NCBI GenBank assembly: GCA_029204045.2
Contig: CM055064.1
Coordinates: forward strand, 8,134,323-8,198,322
From: Tillandsia leiboldiana
Lineage: Eukaryota > Streptophyta > Magnoliopsida > Poales > Bromeliaceae
DNA length: 64,000 nt
Direction of reading: 5' to 3'
Shown: piece by piece, positions 12,153 through 22,999 of the stretch
How the letters are laid out: each line of letters opens with the position of its first letter
Position numbering within the stretch: the stretch's first letter is position 1
Program-made: the position numbers and the translations under genes
Notes under the pieces: generated by a model
The model's database searches: none
The model's input: the letters and a program-made list of their open reading frames with translations, nothing else
Told to the model about the DNA's origin: nothing

Positions 12153-12157
<5 letters not shown>
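11933..12157. mobile_element. MITE of about 225 bp with palindromic termini
   Basis: The ends are inverted: the left end reads GGTTGGAATACTATTAATAGTAT, and the reverse complement of the right end reads CCGGCTACTATACTATTAATAGTA. ACTATTAATAGT is itself a palindrome. There is no coding potential, and both flanks are TA microsatellite, so the duplication cannot be read. The superfamily is uncertain. Confidence 0.65.
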
Positions 12158-12187
<30 letters not shown>

Positions 12188-12514
12188 GCATAATAAAACC
12201 ATCAAAGTCAACTAATTTTAATTAAATTAGATGTATAGATTGACATAAATCTTACACTAAAAAAATTAATTTTAAAATTAAATAATATATTTTATATACC
12301 TAATCTATATCATAACTAATTTAATAAATTTATTAAATTTGACTCAATCCAAAATTTAAAAAAATTACATAAATTCATAACAATGAATAATGTATCCAGA
12401 GTGGATTACAAGATAAGACAACACAATTACAGATAGTTTGCACTTAGTTATAATCATTCATATTGCATTCACCTTTATTATCGTGCATGCATGTATGAAC
12501 ATTCTATTGCATAG
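12158..12514. other. AT-rich intergenic sequence
   Basis: After the short (TA)n tract I see only AT-rich unique-looking DNA with no supported gene or element. Confidence 0.5.
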
Positions 12515-12523
12515 TTTAATTTA

Positions 12524-12949
12524 GGTTAATTGCATACGGCTCCCTATAAACATATCGAATAGTAAATATATTTCTATACAGTTCAACTTTTCATATTTAT
12601 TCTTTTAAAAGTCTAACGCTATTCATATATATCCATACCGTCTATCTCTGTTAGAAAAATCTAGTTAACCATAGGTTAAATATTTAATCTTGATTAGTTA
12701 GTGAGGTAAATTTACCTTTTTACCTTTCTAGATATTTCTGTATTATTTTTCGGAGGGACATTTTTGAAAAGGCAAAACTGTCATTTTATATATAATCGGT
12801 TAAAAAATAAACAGTAAACTAACGATAATAAACCGGTGGATATATATGAATAACGTTGAATTTTTGAAGAAATAAATATAAAAAGCTGAACTTTGTAGGA
12901 ATATATCTGCTATTCGATATGTTTACAGAAAATCGTATGCAATTAATCC
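12524..12949. mobile_element. Mutator-like foldback MITE (426 bp), 9-bp TSD TTTAATTTA
   Basis: TTTAATTTA occurs at 12515-12523 and 12950-12958. The ends are long imperfect inverted repeats of over 100 bp: the left starts GGTTAATTGCATACGG and the right, inverted, starts GGATTAATTGCATACG; both go on with AAACATATCGAATAG. Long terminal inverted repeats and a 9-bp duplication fit the Mutator superfamily. It encodes nothing and is non-autonomous. Confidence 0.88.
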
Positions 12950-12958
12950 TTTAATTTA

Positions 12959-14592
12959 TTAGTAGATGTAGATGTAGGTTCCCTTAAAGCCTTGCTGCTA
13001 GGTAGGATTCAAATCCAAAATTTGGATTTGAATTGTACGAAGATACTGCGGTTGTGACCGGAACTAAGGGTAGTTTGGATCGTGACACTACTTGTACTCC
13101 TTACATCCATTAATAAAAAAAAGGCAATCTACCTATGATATTACATACATATAAAAACAAAAAACAAAAACGAAAAGAAAATGTGGAGGTTCACTCTTTT
13201 TTATTGGCACTTCGTCAAATTTTTGTTGTCTTGATTTAAGTTGTGCTAGCCAGTCAAATAGGAGAAATAGTTAAATTTGGAGCTCAAGATCTCGTCGCCG
13301 TGTATCAATATATATAATTCTTTCACCTATATTCAGCTGTCTAGATATATTCTAATCTTTTCTTTAGTTTCCATATCAAGGCCCAAAATCTTTCTTTCAC
13401 CCACCTCATCCCTACACAAAAGTCAAAGATGATCAATACTTTCTCCCATATAATGTCTCAAATAGAGCCATGCTGATACTTGCCTATTATTGTATGCAAA
13501 CTCCACTGCACTAATTACACAACAACTTTCGTTAATAAAGTACGTTAGTTATTTAATGATTCTTTGGTGTACTAATGTCATTGTACGTGGCTATTAATTT
13601 CTTATATCGTGAAGCAGAGAAATGCTTCAACCTATGAGGTCTCTTTTCAGGTAGCAATTTCTTGCACATTTTGGTTGTGATCGAGTAACAAAGATGCAAC
13701 TAACTCATTGGTTAGTCAGTGTCGTTAGCAACTTGATAGTTGCGGTTCTGTCATTGCCGCGCTACAATGGATGAGTAAATACTTGAAGGGATTGTCAATC
13801 TAGGTAAATTAGTTTATATCACACTCGAGAATGCTATGATGTGGCCTGTGAAAAGAAACAATAGGAGAAACAGCTTGAATTGTGCGCGATATCTTGGAAT
13901 TGTATTCTTAGTAGAGTATTGATCTGCAATGAAATGCATGCAGTACTAAATCCCAAATTCGAATGCAATGAAATTAATGCAGTACCAATCTAAATTTTGT
14001 CCTATTTATTCATATATGAAGATTTTTTTTCGCCAGTTTCATTTTCTTGTTTAAGCCCTTGCAACATCTGGTTTATATGGAATTGAGGATCAAAATTGCA
14101 ACAGATACTTTTGCAATTTGAAAAAGGCTGTAGATCGAGCTGTACATATATAGTGTAGGTAACTCCGTGTAGTTTTAATTATGAATTGATCATATATAAT
14201 GGATCAATACAGGACCACCTGGTGCAGTCAATTGCTAGCTCAATAATTAGGTTTACTCCTGATCTGGGCTAATCATCCAATACATATTGGACACATGTCA
14301 TAGTACCAGAACAGGACACTTGTTACAAAAGAAATACTATGATAGGCTGATCCTCTTAACAAAAAAAAAAAAAAGAAAAAAAAAAAAGTGAAAATGCTTA
14401 GCATTTTCCTTTTTTGAAATGAGAAGTACATAAATCTAGCTCTGAATCAAAAAAGTGCTTCTAGTATAAGCACAGTACTAGACATGATCTACTTAATTTT
14501 CTGTGCTGATTTTTCGTTTGCCTGCAAAGTAATTAAGTTTGGGAACCTTTTCTTGAAATGCAACATGGGCTAAAAGATTGAGCATCAGGAAT
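12959..14592. other. Intergenic DNA downstream of the LBD gene
   Basis: Mixed AT-rich sequence with homopolymer runs (14359-14388). No supported coding exon or element. It may contain the 3' UTR of the LBD gene near its right end. Confidence 0.5.
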
Positions 14593-15296
14593 TCATAGAA
14601 TCATCTGACATCTATCCATGCAGTGCCCAAATTGGTCGACGTCGTCCAAGAGGAAGTTGTTCGTGCCGCATACATAATTATTTTCGGCGACAAAATAGAT
14701 TGAACTATAGTAGTAGGGCTCATCCCTCGACACTTTCAGTAAGTGATCATTTTGTTTTCGCGACTCCAGGACCTCTTCTCTAGTAGCTTCAAGCTGCTTC
14801 TGAAGATCCGTCAAGCACTTCTGCAAGTAGGAAATGGCATTCGTGCATCCGTAAACCGGATCTCGGAGCCTCGCATTAGCCTCGTACACCATGCTTTTCA
14901 CCGCGTCATCTCTTCTCGCTTCCTCCACCGCCTGATTCACTCAAACACCAAAATTTTGCCCGTTTAATTTTACTAGCTTTGAGTGTTGATGAGATGCATA
15001 GAAAGATTTTGCAACTTAATTAATTCCTCTTATATTATAACTAACAAGTCATCAATTAATTAATTAAGCACTGAATTAGCTAGCTGTATATGAACTTCTA
15101 AGGACCACTCACTTACCTGAAGCATTTTGATCACATTGCTTGCTCCAAACACCTTGTGAACACTCGCGAACTTCTCCGGTTCGTCGGCCGGGAAATACGG
15201 AGCCAGCATGCAGTCGGGGCTGCACTTTCGGTGGAGCGTTCGGCACGCAGCGCACGGCAACTCAGCCTTTGCGCGGGCCCGAAACTCGGAATCCAT
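14593..15296 (-). CDS. LBD: LOB-domain (LBD/AS2-like) class I transcription factor, two exons
   Basis: LBD proteins are plant-specific nuclear DNA-binding regulators of organ boundaries and lateral organ or root development. Exon 1 is 15117-15296 (60 codons), the intron 14932-15116 (donor GTAAGT, acceptor CAG) and exon 2 14593-14931; the product has 172 residues, usual for class I. The start is the first ATG and leaves the zinc block complete: C15-x2-C18-x6-C25-x3-C29. The GAS block FGASNVIKMLQ is at about 50-60, DPVYGC at 84-89, and a zipper-like L96-x6-L103-x3-L107-x6-V114 follows. The intron sits right after KMLQ, as in many family members. The C-terminal tail (about 125-172) is variable. 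No frame damage is seen. It is the only intact gene here; its closest relatives may be LBD12/LBD15-like, but I cannot place it exactly. Confidence 0.93.
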
Positions 15297-15400
15297 AACC
15301 GGGAAAAATATATATATATATATATAACAAATCTCGATGCCACAAGTTTCAAAAGTGCAATTAATGCAATTGTTAGGCTAAAATATAGAAGACCCAAAGG

Positions 15401-15410
15401 CTTATATAAA
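15401..15410 (-). promoter_or_regulatory. Possible TATA box of the LBD gene
   Basis: The minus strand reads TTTATATAAG about 105 bp upstream of the ATG. A (TA)n run at 15308-15327 lies between it and the start and would fall in the 5' leader. Position and sequence fit, but no transcript evidence is available. Confidence 0.45.
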
Positions 15411-15881
15411 GCGCATCAGGAGAAAGTTGAGTTGGTGTCGTATGATGTTGACGTCGGAACACAACAAAGTTTAATTATCATGTCATATGTCAAAGTTGGA
15501 AATCAAAGAGACATGTGAGGTAAAAGACACCTAAAATAGTGGAATATCTATTTACATTATATAAGTGATGTTAGAGATAAGGCCAATAATTAGGCAAAGA
15601 AGAAAAAGATATTGTATTAGGAGAAAGATTTGGATCTTTCATTATAGACTGATGCTAGGGTGGAGGAGAAAATGCATGCCATGCATAGAAGTTCTAGGCC
15701 ATTGGTGAGTTTGGAACATACAAGAGGCTATATTTTCTCTTTATTGGACTTGTTGGGACTTTCGTATCAAGTTGTAGGCTCATGTAGATGTATGTTAATT
15801 TTCTATGTATTAGCAAATGGATATAGTTTAGCAACTCCAGGCCTAGCTAGCTAGTTTGGTAATATAGTCGTTAACTGCACT
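15411..15881. other. Upstream region of the LBD gene
   Basis: No coding exon is supported. The stretch is the presumed promoter and upstream regulatory region, closed by a MITE at 15891. Confidence 0.4.
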
Positions 15882-15890
15882 ATTTTTTAT

Positions 15891-16061
15891 GGAAAATGCT
15901 AGGTGTACACCCCTTTCGGGGTGTACATCATACACCCCACCCATCCAATGGGTGGGGTGATAGTAAGGGTCACTTGAAGTGACCTTTGAAATTACCCCAC
16001 CCATTAGATGGGTGGGGTGTATGATGTACACCCCTTTGGGGGTGTACATGTAGCATTGCTC
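15891..16061. mobile_element. Foldback MITE copy 1 (171 bp), 9-bp TSD ATTTTTTAT
   Basis: ATTTTTTAT is duplicated at 15882-15890 and 16062-16070. The ends are GGAAAATGCTAGGTGTAC and its near inverse GTACATGTAGCATTGCTC. Inside are stacked hairpins: ACACCCCTTTCGGGGTGT, CCCACCCATCCAATGGGTGGG and GGTCACTTGAAGTGACC, so the whole element can fold on itself. It does not encode a protein. It lies about 600 bp upstream of the LBD start codon. Confidence 0.92.
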
Positions 16062-16070
16062 ATTTTTTAT

Positions 16071-16768
16071 ACTATTGAATGTCTCCAAATATTAGAATCT
16101 GATTTGATAATGTGGGTGTTAAAATTTTTACTAGAAAAATATATGACTATATTTTTCTTCCATGACGGTTGCAGCCGCGATTCTAAAACAATGGACAAGA
16201 AAAAATTATAATTGTTTTTAAATTTTTTATGTTTTTATAGTATAAAAGTTAATGATATTTTTAGCCATCATATTATAAAACTAAACGAAAATTATATTTA
16301 AGAAAGATATAAACACGTGTAGATGAACACTACCTACCTAGCCATAGCAAAGTCCGACTTGCCCAACTACACTGAACGTAGTCCAACTTGATACTCAGTT
16401 AGATCTTTTTCTTTTTTTTTTTTTTTGATGAGAAGGAATATTTTAAAAAACACAAATGATAGATGTGTTAGTTTTCAATGTAATATAGTATTAGAGTAAG
16501 TCCAAAGTTCTCTCAGTCGCAATGATCGCGAATTTAATTCGCCCCCTCCCCCTCCCAAGTAAGGACTATGTTTCTACTCATTCAAGTCGACAATAATAGA
16601 TATTTTAGAACAATAGAGTTAATTTTAAAATGATCAATATTTGAGAAAAAATATCTTCTTTGTAACAGTTATACTAGACAAATTATATATACTCCCAGTG
16701 AGTCACAAAGTGCTCTACGAAATAGCAAAAAATCTAATAAAATATAATATAATAATCATATACTGAAA
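16071..16768. other. AT-rich intergenic DNA
   Basis: Nothing supported; a T-rich run lies at about 16407-16426. Confidence 0.5.

Positions 16769-16845
<77 letters not shown>
16769..16845. repeat. (TA)n microsatellite
   Basis: About 77 bp of uninterrupted alternating AT. Confidence 0.97.
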
Positions 16846-16849
<4 letters not shown>

Positions 16850-16957
16850 GTTCTCCTAGCTACTTACGTGTAGCATGGAGACCTATAGTTGAACGTTATT
16901 ATCACTACGTGGAATACGGATGGACGTTTTAATCGCTACGTGGAATAACTGTACATG

Positions 16958-16959
<2 letters not shown>

Positions 16960-16991
<32 letters not shown>
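16960..16991. repeat. (GA)n microsatellite
   Basis: About 30 bp of GA repeats just before the Mutator-like element at 17006. Confidence 0.95.
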
Positions 16992-16993
<2 letters not shown>

Positions 16994-17005
16994 AACGTAG
17001 TTTGG

Positions 17006-17598
17006 GGGGATTTTTTAAAAATAACTCTCTGAAAATTACAAATTTGCAAAATAACCCTGGCAAAAAAAATTTTGTAAAACTAATCCTACTTTTGCCACCT
17101 CGGCGCCGCGCTGGGCAGACAGCGTGAAGGCGCTGAAGCAGTCAGCGCCTTCACAATAATCCTATGAAGGCGCTGAACCCCTCAGCGCCTTCATGCCATG
17201 CGTTGAAGGCGCTGAAGCGGTCAGCGCTTTTAACATTAAGTTAAAAGCGCTGATCCGCTCAGCGCCTTTAACATTAAGTTAAAGGCGCTGAGCCATTCAG
17301 CGCCTTTATACTAAAGGCACCAATTTCCGCTTGCACTGCGGACTTAGTCATTTTTCGGAGCGTACACCATGAAGGCGTTGATGGGTTCAGCGCCTTCACA
17401 AGAAATTATATGAAGGCGCTGACCGCTTCAGCGCCTTCATAGGATTATTGTGAAGGCGCTGACCGCTTCAGCACCTTCACGCTGTCTACCCTACGTGGCG
17501 CCGAGGTGGCAAAAGTAGGGTTAGTTTTACAAAAAAAAATTTCATAAGGTCATTTTGCAAAATTTAAATTTTTAGAGGGTCAATTTGAAAAAATCCCC
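17006..17598. mobile_element. Mutator-like foldback element (593 bp) with internal hairpin array, TSD TAGTTTGG
   Basis: TAGTTTGG is present at 16998-17005 and 17599-17606. The termini are inverted: both begin GGGGATTTTTT and share TTGCAAAATGACC-like sequence further in. The second layer of inverted sequence (CTACTTTTGCCACCTCGGCG and its inverse near 17500) extends the stem. Between lie at least seven short hairpins of the form AAGGCGCTGA-loop-TCAGCGCCTT in tandem. The long inverted ends and 8-bp duplication (8-9 bp is usual) point to a non-autonomous Mutator-like element. Confidence 0.85.
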
Positions 17599-17606
17599 TA
17601 GTTTGG

Positions 17607-19849
17607 TGTTCCCTCCTGTATTTTTCATTTGATTTTGACCCCTCTAGCCATTAAGAAATTAAGAGACTCTTACTTTTTCCCTTTTTTTTTTTTCGAGGCA
17701 TTATTTTTTTTTAAAATTAAATTTATTTATTAAATAAATAAAACGAGCTATCATTTTCTTTCTAAAAAAAAAACCCTCAACTTTTAAATTTAAAAATATT
17801 TTCTAGACCGCGCTCGAAAAAAACATCCTAAGCATTCATACGTTCTAACAAATATAGACGCTTCAAAAAATATTATTATATTAATATCAAACTAATTTGT
17901 TAAATAATAAAATTTACTTTTATTTTTAATTTTTCGACGCGAGTTAAAAAAAATATGATACTTAATTTAAACGTCAGAATATATATATTTTACACGCTTG
18001 ACATAAGCGTCGGTATATACATGACGATTTTTTATTTATAGACGTTTTAACCGACACTTTTAAATGTGACGTTAAATTATATTAAAATTAATATTTTTAA
18101 GTATCATTAAAATATATAAAAAATATTTTTAAATGTTAATTTTTTTATAGTTACACTTCTATTCAGAATGTACATATCCTTAGCCAACTAATTAAGAATT
18201 CACAAAATCCCAATAAAATTAAGTAAAAATATATAAAAAAAATCTTGACAAGACAAATGGGTTGATCCCATCCATTCAAAGATTGAAGTGTATATCTTAC
18301 ACCCTAATTTTGAAATGTATGGATAGTATTGCTATTAATTTTGATCTATAACCCTCCAACTTCTATTTTTTTTGAATTGAAATTCTATAGTTAATTAATT
18401 AGTTTAAAAAATTTATTAAATTTTGGTTAAACTTGAAATTATCTTTTATATGATTTAGCTCTTCTTCATTTTCCTATTTCTTGGTTCAAAAAAGTTACAA
18501 TTTGCTCTCTAGTGATTTTGCTTATGTTTACTGTGTCACCTCAAAAGGTCATGTTTTTCATCCTATATTTTAATTAGGACATTTTTCTCTTTGGCATCCA
18601 ATAGTTTTTTAACAACATTTATTTTCTCACCCTACTTGATCCAAATTTTTTATTGAAATAAAAATTAAACTATGGAAGGGACACATTTAATATTTTAAAT
18701 TACAGAATGACAAAATAAAAATATGCTAATTTATTAAAGGTAATTTAAAATTTACCCTTAAATTTTTAAAAGAATGCAAAGTCCACAATCCAATCCAAAA
18801 GAGTCATAATATCTACAATCCTGCATTCAAAGGGTTTTAGTGTTTACCAATCCCTTGGGTTTTAGTAAAAACAAAGAGATTGTATGTGTAGCATTAATTT
18901 CTCAAATTTGTATTGCTCAATTAGTTATTAGTAGTTAATTTATTTAGATTTATTTGTTATAAAATAGTTTAAACTATTAAATATGATAAAATCATCAATT
19001 AATTTGATAACTTTTTTAATTTATTTAGCTACAATTACTTGATTCTAACAAATTAAATGTTTAGGGGATCTCAAATAGAAAAAAATATAGTTGAGTGGGC
19101 TACCCCAGAAAGTTAAAGGGAGTTTATTAGATACTTAAGGCCATGGTTGGTGCCTTTTTTTATTAATTTTTTTAATATTAATTTTAAATTAACTTGACAT
19201 AATGAGAAAGGTGATTTTTTTTTTTTTTTTATCATTTTTTTTTTGTTATGGTTGGGCTATAGCTTGCAAACTATATATTCTGTTAGATTGATAAATAATA
19301 ATTTTATTTAAATTATTTTTTTTGAAAATAAGAATAAAAATTTGATTCCAAGTTTTTATTTTTTGTGGGTAAAAGAAACACACCTTGTATGTAAGCTGGG
19401 TTGAAAAGTTATTTTTTTTTTAATAAAAAATTATTTCTCTCATGCTGCATGCTTTTGTACCACATGATAAGAGGTGACGGTAACCTACCATTTTTATTAT
19501 AATAATATTTTATGGGCTTGGATTTAAGCAAAAATGTCATCATAATGGGTGGGAAAAATGTGTTTGAGGCTACAAATCTTCAACATATAGTACCACTCCC
19601 ATGTTGGACCTGTGCCCTGCACTTCACTGTGAGTGTGTCTTTTGGTGACCAACCATGCTTCGTGCTATTAGAAATTTTGTTTTGATTGGGGCCTTAATTT
19701 CAAGTCACTTTGACTTGTTGTTACTTGACCTTATTATTTTTTTTAAAAAAAAAAAATTAAAAAAAAATTCTCTTGTAGAAAAGTTTGAGGACCCCCTTAG
19801 CTCTATAGGCCTTTTTGAATTCCATCCTTTAGCCATATTTCTTTTTCCA
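17607..19849. other. AT-rich intergenic DNA
   Basis: Long A/T homopolymers and low-complexity sequence; no supported gene. The short frame near 19655-19951 runs through a poly-A tract into a MITE and is not credible. Confidence 0.5.
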
Positions 19850-19858
19850 TTTTTTTAT

Positions 19859-20030
19859 GAAAAATGCTATGTGCACACCCCTTTCGGGGTGTACATCATA
19901 CATTCCCACCCATCCAATGGGTGGGGGTGTGGTAAGGGTCACTTCAAGTGACCCTTGAAAGCACCCCACCCATTAGATGGGTGGGGTGTATGATGTACAC
20001 CCCTTTCGGGGTGTACATGTAGCATTGCTC
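19859..20030. mobile_element. Foldback MITE copy 2 (172 bp), 9-bp TSD TTTTTTTAT
   Basis: The same family as the copy at 15891, with the same stacked hairpins. TTTTTTTAT is found at 19850-19858 and 20031-20039. Confidence 0.92.
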
Positions 20031-20040
20031 TTTTTTTATT

Positions 20041-20212
20041 GAGCAATGCTACCTGTACACCCCGAAGGGGTGTACATCATACACCTCCATCATTTTAATG
20101 GTGGCGATACTTTTTACGGGTCACATCAAGTGACCCATCATCACACCCCCACCCTTAGATGGGTGGGGTGTATGATGTACACCCCGAAAGGGGTGTACAC
20201 ATAGCATTTTCC
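20041..20212. mobile_element. Foldback MITE copy 3 (172 bp), 9-bp TSD TTTTTTATT, inserted at the end of copy 2
   Basis: TTTTTTATT is at 20032-20040 and 20213-20221, overlapping the right target copy of MITE 2 by eight bases. The element is more diverged inside (CATCATTTTAATGGTGGCG replaces a perfect stem) but keeps the AATGCTA-type ends and the CACCCC/GGGGTG stems. Confidence 0.9.
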
Positions 20213-20221
20213 TTTTTTATT

Positions 20222-20935
20222 TGGAACATTTTAGTTATTTTGTCGTTAAAATAAAAGATTTATTCTGTTATTCCATCAGACGAAAAATAAGAGTCATTAC
20301 ATAAGTTATTTTCTTTTTAAGTTCTTATTTGGAATTTGCAGATAGATGCAATAGGTATAGTAAAAAATTATAATAAATATTATTTTATTTATTTTTATAC
20401 AGTATATATATTGCGATGCATAGACTACAAAGTGGAGGAATATTTTTTTTTTTTTTTTTTGTTTCAGTTCAAATGTTTTGTCTAATAACTAACTGCAGAT
20501 AGTTCTCAATACCGAACGGCTCCAAAGAGCACTTTAGAAATATAATCATCAAATATAGCAATGTTGATGTTTTAGATTCCTCCGGTGCTACGAAATGGGA
20601 TTGGAAAGCTCGTTAGATGCTTCTTTCGTGAAAGTTTCTATTGGTATTTTATAACAATGAACATGATTAAGTGTTTATTTTATAATTGATGGGGTCACAT
20701 TCCCATTTTTTCTTTCAAATTACGAAAAAATCTACTTGTGCACTCAAAAAAAAAAAAAAAAAAAAACGTATTACATTTATTATCTTAAAATTTATAAAAA
20801 TTTAAATAATTTTTAATAAAAATAAAAAAAGTAATATGAAAAATAATAAAATTATAGCTCTCAAATGTAAATAATATAATATGTACATTTTATTTTATTT
20901 TAAAATATAATAGTAGTATTGCTCTTTAAATTACA
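20222..20935. other. AT-rich intergenic DNA
   Basis: No gene is seen. Poly-T and poly-A tracts lie at about 20444-20461 and 20746-20766. Confidence 0.5.
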
Positions 20936-20962
20936 CTAGTGAAGTACCGCGCTGTGCCGCGG
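20936..20962 (-). mobile_element. Helitron 3' terminus (hairpin + CTAG, host T)
   Basis: On the minus strand the sequence is CCGCG-GCACAG-CGCGG, a 5-bp GC hairpin with a 6-nt loop (20962-20947). An 11-nt tail TACTTCACTAG follows and ends at 20936, and the next base is T. Helitron 3' ends are defined by a short GC hairpin about 10-12 nt before a terminal CTRR and insertion 5' of T. All of these are met. The element would extend to the right and include the exon fragments up to about 28.7 kb. I could not find its 5' TC terminus. Confidence 0.62.
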
Positions 20963-21804
20963 ATATAATTTTTTCAACAAATATTATTTTTTATTTCATA
21001 CTTTTCGGTAATTATTACCTAATCTCCATACAGTTCACCAACACAGGTATAGAACAAAAGCAAGGTGAACACAAAAGAACATAAGCAAGCTAAGCAGAAA
21101 TGATCATCATAGCAAGGAACTAAACTTACAAATAAATAGTCAAAGCATAATAGTAATCATTCATACAAAATAATCCCTCATACAAAATAATCTTTCCACA
21201 AAATAATTCTTCACAATCGAATCCACTTTACAATTGGGGACTACTGTAACAGTAACTTTACATCTGGAAACTTACAAACTTACGAACTTACAAATAAATA
21301 CTCAAAGGACAAAAATAATCATTAACACAAAATAATTCCTTACACAAAGTAATGCTTCCACAAAAAAATTCTTCACAATGTAATCCACTTTACATTTGAA
21401 AACTATAGTAACATTTGGAAACTTACAAACTTACAAAAGAAATTAAACTTATAAATTGACAATAGAATTCACTTTACATTTGAAAAACCTCGGCAACATT
21501 TACAAATCATTTGCAAAGTGCGCTGACATTCACATTCGAAAACTGTAGAGGTTGGGCAATATATTTTAGGAATAAATGAAATTTTTTAGGATCATATGTA
21601 GGTTGGGCAACATATTTCTTTTGTATTCTTCAAGCAGGAACAGTTCAGCAGCATCAGAATCAACAGTAGCTGGGAGAAGAAGCAGCATCAGCAGTTGGAA
21701 GCACCAGTAGTTGCAGTGTAAGTAACCTGCAGCGGTTGCTGCAGTTTTGGTAGCAGTAGTAGCAGCAGCAGAAACGCATCGGACCAAAGGGGATAGTAAC
21801 TCAC
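20963..21804 (-). other. 3' part of the putative Helitron, with internal direct repeats
   Basis: Non-coding. Blocks such as ACAAATAAATAGTCAAAG, CACAAAATAATTCTTCACAA and ATCCACTTTACA recur at about 21130-21240 and 21290-21400, an imperfect direct repeat about 160 bp apart. Confidence 0.45.
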
Positions 21805-21901
21805 TTGGAAGTTTTTTGATCATTTCTTCAATTCCATCATCATCTTCTTCTTCTCCTCCTCGTCCTTCTATTCTGTTAGCAGCAATAGGTAGAGAAGCAC
21901 C
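21805..21901 (-). pseudogene. Exon-like fragment of unknown origin (acidic segment)
   Basis: A 97-nt open segment is bounded by a good acceptor (TTAGTTTGCAG) at 21902 and a perfect donor (GTGAGT) after 21805. It reads GASLPIAANRIEGRGG, then an EEEDDD acidic run and GIEEMIKKLP. I do not recognise the family. A longer frame runs through the donor into simple GCA-like repeats and is less credible. It lies on the same strand as the enolase and ACR fragments and could be another captured exon. Confidence 0.35.
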
Positions 21902-21907
21902 CTGCAA

Positions 21908-22821
21908 ACTAAGTTCAAATTGATTTCAGTCATTTCATCTAAAGTAATTTTGCAAATATAAGGATCAAACTTCAACATATTTGGAGATAACAGTTTATTG
22001 TTTAATTAGTCAATCTTGTGTAATAGAGAACGCAAGATAATTTTTCGACAGTTAAAAGAATACAGGAACTATATACATATAACCTTTTGTTTTGTTATAG
22101 CTTTCTTCAAGAACTATATACATATAACCTTCAATAATTAAAGTTGAACCAAACCCAAAGCATGTCGTATATTCAAACTTTTTTGTTTTAAAACATCAAG
22201 AATGATCGAAGAATACATTTTCTTTTGTTTTCTTATACAGGAGTTCTACCTCTTTTTAACTCTAAACAAAACCATTACTTGCACTATGTCTAGTAATACA
22301 TTGCATGATCCAAACAAATTTTTTAAAGATAGATATAGCAAATTCAAAGTCTAATCTTATAAACACAATATATACTATTTGTCGCCAAAAGAATCAGCTC
22401 TAGTATTCAAAAGTTAATCTGAATTCTTGTTGTTTACATCCCGTTAATTTTCATTATTTCCTGGCTCCTGTTTCGCAACCTTCGCTTAGTCTCTAAATAA
22501 AAGAGAAAATTCTAAAAGTAGTGGCACAAAACAAATGGATTATTAGACCACTCAAACAGAACAAAAAAAATCTCACAGTATGTAGGAAAACAGTGGAAAA
22601 TAAAAACTAAAATTATAGAGTAATAGAGAAAGACAAACCAAAAATCAAACTAAAAAATATTTTGCTCAGAGCTCCCTCTTAATCAATCATTGTTAGATTC
22701 ACGCGAAAACATTCTATTTAGCAGTGGTGAATGATTTGAAGTCATAAGCTAGACACAAATATAGATCACACCACAAATGAGAGAAACTGGCTGCCCACAA
22801 AGTAGGCCGTCCAAAGTTTAC
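21908..22821 (-). other. Intron-like AT-rich stretch between exon-like fragments
   Basis: No coding similarity recognised. Confidence 0.4.
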
Positions 22822-22999
22822 CTGATGTTACCCAAGAAGCCAAGAAGAAAAGGATTTTTTCTAATCATCGAGGAAAGTCCAACGAAGAAAGATGCTAAAT
22901 TTTTGCGCAGATTAGGTAAGAAGAGAGATTGCTGATAATTATCGGGAAGAAACTGTCGACAGTTTTGACATTCAAGGGGAAGATCATCATAGCAAACAT
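22822..22999 (-). pseudogene. Exon-like fragment of unknown origin (178 nt)
   Basis: An open segment with a pyrimidine-rich acceptor (TTGTTTATTTTAG) at 23000 and a donor GTAAAC after 22822. The translation includes CYDDLPLECQNC, LFLPNLRKNLASFFVG and SSMIRKNPFLLGFLG. The composition looks protein-like and it carries two CxxC-like cysteines, but I cannot name the family. It is on the same strand as the neighbouring captured fragments. Confidence 0.35.

Noticed and set aside
21566..21907. 113-codon frame as a complete gene
   Set aside because: It reads through a perfect GTGAGT donor into an intron-like simple repeat. Only the first 97 nt after the acceptor look like an exon.
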